The notes under the pieces were generated by a model. It ran no database searches. It was not told where the DNA came from and was given only the letters and a program-made list of their open reading frames with translations. Positions 8,477 to 16,905 of a stretch of 18,049 nt of DNA are shown piece by piece (position 1 is the stretch's first letter; the number at the start of each line of letters is the position of its first letter). Source of the DNA: Chromera velia (Eukaryota; Sar; Chromeraceae). A program made the position numbers and the translations under genes. The DNA is taken from contig JAHBMJ010002504.1 of the NCBI GenBank assembly GCA_018398765.1, positions 1-18,049 of the forward strand. Direction: 5' to 3'.

Positions 8477-10048
8477 TTAAGATCTAGGGACACAGAGACG
8501 ATTCCCCTCAAAATACAGGAGACCGGCACGAAGCGACATACCTCGCAAACGAAGGGCAAAATCAGGGGTGGGGGCGGGTGGGTGCTGCTGTGATAGATGC
8601 TGAAGGACAGGGTGGAAGAAGGGATCGGCTGAGTATCCCCTCTTGCAGGCATCAAGGAATGCCTGTGACTGTGTGGCAGAGACCATCAAACTCTGCAACT
8701 CCATCCCCACCCAAGACTGCTGCCCATCTCCCTCCCTAACTGGAGTCTGGCTCTCCTCAATCTTAGGAACCAAATCGGGCAGATCAGCGTACTCTGCCCC
8801 CAAAGACCCAACGGGCTGGATAGACACCGGGACAGCCTCCAGCAGGGGCCTGGGACGTACAGGCAGACGCTGAGCACGACCCATGTGAGAAACCTTGGCG
8901 GAAGACGGCATGAGCTGCTGTGCGGCAGGAGGGTTTCGGGAAAGGGCGTCTGCCACAATGTTTGCTCTCTCTGGGATATACTTTGGAGTGATGCCGAGCT
9001 CTTGCATAAACTCAATCCAGCGTCGGACTCGCAGGGAGCAAAATTCGAACGATTGGTAGCTGAAATTTGTGAAGCTCTGGTGATCGGTCCATATTTCGGA
9101 GTCTGAAGATAGGAAGTGTCTCCACACCTTTGCGAAATGCACAATCGCTAGAAATTCCAACTCTCGGACGGGGTACTTGGCTTCCGTAGATATCAGACGG
9201 CGGGAGCCGAAAGCGAGGGGGCGGTATCTCCCGGTTGCACAGTCCTTCTGAAGGGCGACAGCCCCAATGGCTCCTGCAGACTGCGACGCGTCGGGCACCA
9301 GAATGACTGGCTTGCTGGGATCGGGGAGGGCAAGGGTGGCATGCTCCTGTACTGCCTTCTTCAGCTCAGCAAACGCACGCGACTGTGCAGTCTTCCATTC
9401 GAAGGGGATGTTCCCTTGGAGGAGGAATGTGAGAGGCCCCGCAAGAAACGAGAACCTTGGGACAGACCGGCGGAACCAATTGGCCAGTCCCAGAAACTGG
9501 CGCAGGGAAGTGCGGTCTGTGAGTTGTGCGAACTCAGTGAGCCCTTGCATTTTCTCATGGTTTGGTCTGACCCCCTTCTCATCAACCACCAACCCCAAAA
9601 ATTTCGCCTCTGTCCGAAGCCATACACATTTAGAGACCTTGACGTAGAGCTGGTGTTCCCTCAAAAGGGAAAAGACTTGGTTGATGTGCTCGATATGCTC
9701 CTCCGGAGTGCGGCTGAAAACAAGAACATCATCAATAAACACAACAACACACTTATCAAGGAGTGGTCTGAGCACATCCGTGATGAGACGCATGCTGATG
9801 AAAGGTGCGTTACACAAACCAAACGGCATCACCAGCCATTCAAAACTGCCGTACCTTGTGACGAATGTCGTCTTCTCCTCGTCTCCCTCCCTGATCCTTG
9901 TCTGATGGAAGTATTGCCATAAGTCCAGAGGCGAGAAAAATTTTGCGCCGTGGAGGCGACTCAGCAGCTCCTCTGGGTGAGAAATGGGGAATTTGTCGTG
10001 GACTGTGATCTTGTTGAGTCCCGTGAAGTCTTGTGAGTCCCGCAGCAT
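8477..10048 (-). pseudogene. Chromovirus reverse transcriptase and RNase H
   Basis: A 523-codon frame begins at the RT deletion point. RT blocks: DFTGLNKITVHDKFPI, FFSPLDL (first catalytic Asp, about residue 42), MPFGLCNAP, and the active site VVVFIDDVLVFSR (Asp 106-107). The tether includes LRQFLGLANWFRRSVPRF. RNase H follows: Asp 253 in VPDASQSAGA, the YPVRELEFLAIV Glu, Asp 322 in WTDHQSF, and ADALSR. The rest is a spacer leading to the integrase zinc domain. The frame reaches TAA at 8477-8479 (LCVPRS, stop, QETVMAG). Everything from here to the chromodomain is in this same frame. Its ATG is only an internal Met. Confidence 0.9.
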
Positions 10049-12155
10049 ATGGACTTGTCGAAGGGCGGATGTGCCCTTTCTTAAGGTATGAGTCTAACTG
10101 CCGTCTCAGTTCGATAAGTTGACCGTATAACAGTCGGTAGGGTGCTCTCATAGGAGGAGAGTGCCCTGCCTCGAGCTTGATCTCACACTCGATCTTTCGG
10201 TGGGGCGGGAGACCCGGGAGCTCGTCTGGGAATCGATCAAAATGTTTTTTGAGAACCGGTCGGACGCTGGGTGGGACTTCTTTGCTCTGGAGGTGCTTTC
10301 GGAATCCTGTGTAGGTCGAAGAATTGATGGGATGGTCAGGAGGGAAAGATGAAAGGGGCGGTGGGTCTTTAAGCTTACCGACAGACTGCAGAGAATGCAC
10401 CTCCAACGTATCACTCACCCCCCCTTTCTGCACTGCTTCGAGGCGGAATAGATGCACACGGGAACTGGGTCTCTTCATCAGCCGACGGAGCTCTCTCTGG
10501 CTAAAGAAGTCCTCCCCCTCCTCCTCCGCCGGGTACTCCTCACTGTCAAGCAGGAGCAAGTCTCTCCCGGTCGGCGACTCACACGCAGGGATCGTGAGGG
10601 CCTTCTCACAGTAATGGGGGATAGGAATGTACTCCTCACAGAAGGGCATCCCCAACACAACATCGTAATCATCGTCCAGATCAACTACTGTGAGATCTAG
10701 AGGCGCGCTGAAGCCCTGGATGCAGAGGGGAAGGCCTTTGACCTCCTGAGAAATCGGAAGCTGCGGTCCCCCGTTTAACCCACCCTTGTATGCAGTTGGT
10801 TCATCAAGATCCCAGAGAGTGAAGCGGTTCAACTCGGCAACGGAATGGGCAAAGAAGTTCAAATCTGCCCCAGTATCGTACAGACAGCGAACAGGGACCC
10901 CTGCCAACCGACCGTGGAAGCGGATAAGCTTCCTCGGTGCGTGGGAGGTCTTCGTGGAGTAGTATCTGCGAAACGGGTAGCGGTTCTGCATGCCTGCATT
11001 CTGATTCTGCTGTTGCGAGCCCCACAACCCCGGTGGGAAGTCAGTGACTGGGCGTGCGGCAGGCTGCCACATCTGCTGGTGCTGCATGGGTGAAGGTGCG
11101 AGGCCTGAGGGCACCACCGGACCCTGAGGTTGCATGAGAGGGTTGCTGACCCCCATGTGCCTGAAATTCCGATTGTCAGGACGGGGAAGGGCATTCTGAT
11201 GCTGCTGTTGTTGCTGCTGAAATGACTGGTATGGGAAGTTTCGGTGCTGCTGGGGGAGGAGACGGTTGTTAGACTTTGGGTACCTGTTCGCCCGGTGGCC
11301 CTGTTGGTGGCAGTTGAAACATCTGTCTTCTCTGATGTGCCTCTGCACCTGCTCGTGCGACAGCGCGTATAAGTGCGACAATCTATCTATTTCCATCGGT
11401 GCAGGCCTATCCGTGTTGCGCTGTTGCACCGTATGCCCGCTTCCATCGGCGTGCTTGCCTTGGATCAATTGGTCTTCCTCGTCTGCCACTATCATGACGG
11501 CCTCAAGTCCCATGACTCCCCGACGCTTCACAGCAAGACGAATGTCAGTTGGCAATCCCTTGAGGTAGTCATGCAGTAGGTCGGCTTCTGTGACATCCTC
11601 AATCTGCATGGCCTTCTCTATGAAGTCATCAGTGTACTTCTGTACTGTCTTGTTCCCACATTTCATCGCTCGGACTTCCTCTCGCAAACGTGTCTGAACA
11701 TTTGGGTCTTTGAACTTCTTCCCAATCCTCTCTTTGAAATTCTCCCACCCCTGGAACGGCGTTCGGAGGTTTTCGAGCTCATACCACCTCTGCAGGGGAC
11801 AAGATAGGTACTGATATGCTGCTTCGCATTTCTCGGCTTCCGACGCTTACGACAAGCGAAGCCATCTCTCGGTCATACGGAGCCAATCTAGGAGTTGTTT
11901 GCGGCTGCCTGCATACGTGAACGGCTCTTTGGGTTTCAAATTTGACTTCACGGCCGCTGGGGGGCTGTTCCCCACGGTGCCTTGTTGTGCTGTCATGACT
12001 GTCTGCTGGTGGTTGATCAGCTCTTAGTGCAGCTGTTGATTCTGTTGGGTTAACTGCCCGTTTTGGACCTGCAGTGCCTGGATCTCAGCTTGCTGCTGCT
12101 GTTGAGTCTAAATGAGCTGCTGGATGAGCTCAGGAGTGATAGTAGACGGGTCCAT
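10041..12155 (-). pseudogene. Chromovirus gag, protease and start of RT
   Basis: The frame opens at ATG 12153-12155, about 65 nt after the primer-binding site. Gag runs about 290 residues, with a Gln-rich coiled N-terminus and a capsid-like region, and is broken by TAG 12108, TAA 12024 and TAA 11847. A zinc knuckle at about residues 279-292 reads C-x2-C-x4-H-x4-Y, so its last Cys is replaced by Tyr. A Gln/Pro/Asn-rich linker follows. The aspartic protease active site is LYDTGADLNF (Asp about residue 428). The RT N-terminal region follows, with the PYRLLYGQLIELRRQLDSYL and IRPSTSPYAA blocks. Right after SPYAA the frame is lost: the usual stretch of about ten residues up to the conserved Arg-x4-Asp is missing. 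Gag and pol appear to have been one frame. Confidence 0.85.
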
Positions 12156-12220
12156 CCTGCCCGCACTTCAAACAACAGTTGAGAGGCAGAGCGGGGTCTC
12201 CTTGAGGTGGAAGACCGGGG

Positions 12221-12234
12221 CTCTGCTGCTACCA
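12221..12234 (-). other. Primer-binding site
   Basis: On the minus strand, two bases after the 5' LTR, the sequence is TGGTAGCAGCAGAG. TGG is the expected complement of a tRNA CCA end, and the rest resembles initiator-tRNA-Met-primed sites (TGGTAGCAGAG in many eukaryotes) with an extra GCA. A different tRNA ending CTGCTGCTACCA is possible. Confidence 0.65.
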
Positions 12235-12235
12235 C

Positions 12236-12554
12236 ATCAGATTTCCTCCTAGACTAAGAACGTAGTCTAGTCGGAGACTTATCGTTCCTTACCTCCTTAA
12301 GTCTGTCAGTCAGAGTTCACTTCCAAGGACTCCATTCAAACGATACAGATGGACGAAGACTGTATGGCATACTTCTATTTATTTCTGTATTGCAAGTCTA
12401 TTATTTCTTTCTCTGTATTGTCAGTCTGTCACTTAATTCTCTTAGTGCACTTAATTAATGCCGGCCGGGCTTAGTATTGCGAAGTTAGTTTCCCAGTCCC
12501 AGTTCTAGCAAGTTTGGTGGGTGATCAAGTCGCCGTACAGGCCACAACGTAACG
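12236..12554 (-). repeat. 5' LTR of the chromovirus
   Basis: Gap-free match to 6836-7154. On the minus strand it begins CGTTACGTTGTGG and is followed two bases downstream by the primer-binding site. It should carry the element's promoter, but no TATA box is assigned. Confidence 0.92.
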
Positions 12555-12560
12555 GTAACC
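12554..12560 (+). repeat. Target-site duplication, right copy
   Basis: GGTAACC, matching 6829-6835. The hAT reading phase is the same at both copies, as expected if one copy was created by the insertion. Confidence 0.75.
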
Positions 12561-13804
12561 CTCTCACAGAGCAAAAACAGCAACTGACCTATCAAAAGAT
12601 GACCAACAGAGAAGCTGGAAGCGAAGGCCCGGCTACAAAGCTCATCAAAGAGTTTCAGATGTACATCGGGAATCGAGGTGGCTGCAGTGACGGAGATGCT
12701 TTGCTCGACGATATCGGAATAGAGGGCCTTGGGGAGCGTGAAGCCCCGTCAAAATCCTCCGCCGCCTCCGCCCTTTCAGTCTCTGCACCCGGAGCCCCGA
12801 CTTTGGCCATACGACTCAGAGAGAAGTACAACACTTGTTTTGATCTTCTTGATTGGTGGCGTTCTCAACAGAAGCAGCAGCATCATGGTGTTCTGTGTGA
12901 TATTGCCCGTTTTTTCCTTCCCTACTGGATGTCTGAAACACCAGTCAAAAACTGTTTTTCATTTGGGGGAATGGTTGCATCCAAGCGGCGCTATGCCATG
13001 CTTTCCGAAAATGTTGACCGAATGCTCACTCTCGAGATCAATTTGAGACTGCATGATAAAGCATTCGACACAAGACGGAAGCACAATTTAGGAGAGGGGT
13101 GGACGGCCAAACAGGTGCAGCATGCTTTTCAGAGCGATTAAGAGAAGCAGGGGAGAAAGATCATGCGACAGGTTTATAAACAGCAGTTAGAAAAAGCAGA
13201 GGAGGGGGAGAAACAGGCCATTGCCACCCAAATGGTCTCTTTGGGATTAGTTGCAGCTGAGCAAGCGCAGGCTGAACAGCTGGCTGGCCTCCCACAGCCA
13301 AAGCGGAAGAGAGGTGAGACCACCAAGACGGGAAGCGAGGCTGCCGCCTCTTCTAGTTCTTCCTCTAGTAGAGGAAGACCTCTCGCAGGTCTTGACGTCC
13401 CCCCCCCAGGGTTTGTGAACAATAACCTCAAGCATGGTGATGTGATTGAGGTTTAATACAAGTCAAGCTTAGAAATTGATTAGTCAGGAAAGCTGAAGGC
13501 GTGGGTTGCACCGCAAACCAAGCTTCCAATTGAAGATGCTGAAGAAGGAAGTCAGGAAGCAGGGGGAATCCTTCAGATTAGATGGATGGAAGGGATAGTG
13601 AATAGAAAAAACATGGCAACATACCAAGACTATGATAATCGAGGTTCGTACATCAGCATGCGCGAAGTTACGTGGTGGAAGGTGGTATAACGAGAAGCAG
13701 CAAGGCCCCCAAAGCCCGCACCAATTAGATTGGGCCCCAGTATTCCAGTGCGGACTCAGTCTGGAGGTGCAAAAGCGAAGGGCCGCCCCCTGGTCAAAAG
13801 ATGA
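12561..13804 (+). pseudogene. hAT transposase, C-terminal part (dimerisation domain)
   Basis: This continues the hAT gene after the LTR insertion; the codon phase across GGTAACC is the same as at 6829. At about 12830-13080 it carries the hAT C-terminal dimerisation signature: FDLLDWW, then ARFFLPYW, CFSFGGMVASKRR and a final LEINLR. A TAA at 13139 is followed in frame by an Arg/Lys/Gln-rich and Ser-rich tail (13142-13453). After TAA 13454 and TAG 13481 the same frame remains protein-like (IRWMEGI, SYISMREVTWWKVV) to TAA 13688, and is open on to TGA 13802-13804. The tail beyond the dimerisation domain is unusual for hAT and could be lineage-specific. The dimerisation call is firm; the true C-terminus is uncertain. 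Confidence 0.65.
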
Positions 13805-14689
13805 AATTTGAAAAGGGGGGCAACGACTCAACGAGTCTCAATTGACGTCGATGTGTGCATGTTTCTCTTATTTGTATGCGCGTTTGCATGATTGATATCT
13901 ACATTTATGTCTTTGCATACATCTTTCTGCTTATTTGTACCCAGATGATTTTTTGCTCGACAGTGCTTGTGGTGTTTTGGTGTTTCACGTTCGAATGCTG
14001 AAAGTGAAAAAGAGTGCATCTTACGTAGTGCATACAGTAAGGCCTCTTTTCGCTATGCAGTGTGTGCTGCAGTGTGCATGCGTGTTTTGGTGTAGTGTGT
14101 GCATGTTTATGCAATAAGAACGTGTATGAACTTTCAACCGCGTATTCATATAATATGTTATTTACTAGTTTAATAAATTTATAAATTGTAAGATTTTATA
14201 AAATTCTAATAACACTGTAACACAGTCTAGTATAGTAACTGTTACCTCTAGGAGGCTAGAGTTTCTGTCTTCACGTTGCCGACAGAAGTTTTGAGTTGGT
14301 AGAACACAGTTGTCCGTGAAGCAGCTTATAAGCCTAGAAGCTCATTAAGGGCTCACGCCACAAACTGCGACTCGAGCTTGAGCAATACGCTCGCAAAGCA
14401 AACGTACCCCTCAAGCATCGCAGCTCAAAAAGCATGCGTGTGCAAGCATTGCATGCTGCCTGCAACATTGCATGCACACCGCAACACTTCGCAACGATCA
14501 ATTTCACATCGAGCCATAACTCACTTAAGCCGTTACCGAGACCAAACCTTGAGCCATTACCTAAGCCAAACCAAATGGATGCTTGAAGAACTTGAATGCC
14601 GAGAACCATCATGCAGCAGTGCAAACAAAACAAAACAAAACACGAGTGGATCCGATATTCAATTGTGTACGATGCAGGCCGAAGGTCGA
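13805..14689. other. No gene supported; short repeated words
   Basis: Between the hAT frame and the RT gene. It holds TGTGTGCATG-like words at 13850-14110, an AT-rich stretch at 14130-14215, GCATGC-containing words at about 14430-14480, and an AAAAC pentanucleotide run at 14624-14643. Short open frames here lack family resemblance. One end of the hAT element may lie here but was not located. Confidence 0.4.
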
Positions 14690-16672
14690 TCATACCAAGT
14701 GAAACAGATCGCAAGATGATTCACCCACTGAATAGAACAGGCTGTCTGTCGCTTTCTGAACCTCCCCTTTGCTGAATCCGAACTGCAAAAGCTCCCACCC
14801 CAATGCCCTGAGTATTTCTTTAAACTTGCTATCAGGGCATAGAGAAAAAAGGAAAGCGCGCTGCAGGTGGCTTCTAAGAATGGTCTCTCTCTGCTTCCGG
14901 GGTACCGCTGACTGCGCATGTGCAAAGCGAGGAAAGACGAGAGGGACAGAAATGTTCTCGTCTGTTCCTACCTTGTTTGTACAGCCATTCACGTCTTTCG
15001 GACTCAGAAAGAGACGCAAGCAGCACTGGTATAGATGAAGATTAAACTGAAGAAAACTGCTTCCTTCCTGCCTCTCCAGCACACACTCCACCGCATAGAA
15101 ATCCGGAAGCGACCAGCTGCTGATCACATGATCCCGACACTGATCGAAAGGCAATCGAGATACTATGATCCGGTCGTCCATCCATCTGCATATCAAGCGG
15201 GACGGCAGAATCCTTCCTTTCGCTTCTCCTCCTCTGCTATACGGTAGAAGCTGTGTCACCCCCCGAGCCCGTGACCACTCCCATTCCGCAAAACCAGCTG
15301 TCAGATTGGCAAGACCCGGCGACAAGGGCGATCCTTGCGCCAGTCCCTCCTTCTGTCGAACAACCCTTGTACCCACCCGCACAAGACACGTCGAGAAGTC
15401 CAGTCGAATCAGGTCAGTCAGTTCATCAAACGAAAAGACAGTAGCGTTTTGATATCTGCCATGTGTGCAGAGAAATGCTTTCCTTTTCCTGTGCACGTTT
15501 GGAGTCCAACGTCTCCCCTCCCTACCTGGCCTGTGTGAAATGAATGTCCTCTCTCCCCCTCTGCCAGGCAGAGCAATGTACGCATACCTCTCTTTCTCTT
15601 TCAACTCTTCCAATAGTCTTCTCAGCTGATACAGCACAAGCGCCCTTGGTATGGACGGAAAGAAGTTCTTGATGTCATCAACCGCAACCGCTATGGAGCA
15701 CATCGATACCTCTTGTTTCGCTCGGTGCATCACGTTGCTGAGCTGTGCGCACTCTACCCTTGAAGACCCGTCGTTCATCTTTGCTACCGCCTCAATGAAT
15801 GGAAAGGGAGAGAACAGCGTTGCATGAGGCCTCATGGCCGCAATCAGACCGTTGAGCATCCTACACCCCATCCCAAATGCCCTCTTCTACGCATGCTGTG
15901 CATAAGAAACCAGCGGTCTCCACTTGAGCAGCGCAAGCGAAGCTGGGTACCCCTCCCGAAAAGTCTTCCACTTTAGCCAGACAATGCCGACCCCAAACCT
16001 GTGCTTCTTCCCCTCCCCTGGAGAAACCTTTCCCGCAACACTCCCTAAGAAGCCCGGATGAGAGCAATCAATCAGTCTCTCTGTGAGGTCTCTCACCTGC
16101 CCCTCACTCAGCATCTCATAATCAAGTGAACAGACAAAGAACTTCTTTACCCCTTCTCCAAACACCCGAGGACAGACAAAGAAAATGTCTCCAGCACTTC
16201 GATCTACTTGCCCCATTGCCAGATTCCGTTTAAGGTCCTCGCATATGTCCTTCCCTGGCATAGATACCCCTGCCCCTTCCCACAGAAAAGCAAAGTCTCG
16301 AAATGCTTCCCTCAGTTCTCTCGTGACAGCTGCTCTCCTTCCCTCCGCTCCTCTCATTTCTCTAATTCCCTTCATTCTCTTGTGTCTGTTCACAACTCGC
16401 TCCACTGCCCCACTCACCCTCCCTGCAACATACTGTGCGGACTGACAGAAGCGCGAACGAGCACTCCAATTGCTTGGTATCCCTACCATTCTTTGCAGTC
16501 CTTCCACTCGCGACCAGATATCAACTACATGACCCTCTACTGTCCTGAACCCATACATCTCTGCAAGTCTTCCACAGTCACAAGGCAAGTTTTCAGGAGT
16601 ACACACCCTCTCATCCTCAACCCACTTCTTCACGTTTGAAAGAAGCTTCACCAAATTTGGTGGAGTTACTGC
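14690..16672 (-). pseudogene. Reverse-transcriptase protein of unassigned class, one in-frame TAG
   Basis: One frame of about 660 codons runs from 16672 to TGA 14690-14692, interrupted only by TAG 15887-15889. RT motifs lie after the TAG, numbered from the Met at 15871: KWRPLVSYAQHA just before the stop (fingers), motif A VAVDDIKNFFPSIP (Asp 65-66), motif B GLAQGSPLSPGLANL (178-190), and motif C RWMDDRIIVS (Asp 232-233). The N-terminal ~250 residues hold a Cys-x-Cys and basic helices. I see no RNase H, integrase, endonuclease or telomerase-type motif. The QGSPLSP and WMDD motifs recall non-LTR, Penelope-like or group II-like RTs. No ATG fits the N-terminus; the frame opens after TAA/TAG at 16673-16678, so an upstream exon, or 5' truncation, is likely. 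The right inverted repeat begins about 130 bp upstream. Confidence 0.75.
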
Positions 16673-16791
16673 CTATTAACAGTGCCTAACAGCTAGATAG
16701 CCCCTGTTTATCTTTTTCAAAACCAATTTTTTATAGTCATAAGCTGTATTTAAAAAAAAAAATCAAAAATGTAGCCCAGGGGGTGGATAAC

Positions 16792-16812
16792 CCGGGGGGC
16801 TCCACCCCCCGG
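16792..16812. repeat. GC-rich perfect hairpin
   Basis: An 8-bp perfect stem of C/G only (CCGGGGGG and CCCCCCGG) encloses a 5-nt loop. A further C run at 16814-16820 could pair alternatively with the same G run. It sits at the inner border of the right inverted repeat. Confidence 0.8.
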
Positions 16813-16905
16813 ACCCCCCCTTAATTAATTTAGGAATATATTCCTGCATATATTCCTGATTATATTACTTTTGAAGTGAGTAACTAGTGAATAAATATAT
16901 TTCGT
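16800..16905 (-). repeat. Right ~106-bp inverted repeat (pairs with 4501-4607)
   Basis: Reverse complement of the left repeat. Its inner end runs into a GC-rich hairpin: CCGGGGGG at 16792-16799, loop CTCCA, then CCCCCCGG at 16805-16812. Its AT-rich part holds GGAATATATTCC and a second, similar ATATATTCC block. Confidence 0.8.

Larger units (their letters stand above)
6836..12554 (-). mobile_element. Ty3/gypsy chromovirus LTR retrotransposon inserted in the hAT gene
   Basis: A complete-length LTR element of 5719 bp lies on the minus strand. It has two 319-bp LTRs, a primer-binding site, gag, protease, reverse transcriptase, RNase H, integrase and a C-terminal chromodomain in that order, then a polypurine tract. 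The order PR-RT-RH-INT and the chromodomain define the chromovirus branch of Ty3/gypsy. GGTAACC flanks it at 6829-6835 and 12554-12560. Six in-frame TAA/TAG codons and a deletion in RT suggest it cannot move on its own. Confidence 0.93.

Noticed and set aside
9341-9922. 193-codon plus-strand frame in the chromovirus
   Set aside because: It is antisense to the RT domain, whose motifs are unmistakable on the minus strand.
5440-14490. hAT terminal repeats formed by GCATG-rich words at about 5440-5560 and 14430-14480
   Set aside because: The words are similar but do not align as a continuous inverted repeat, and no 8-bp duplication was found.
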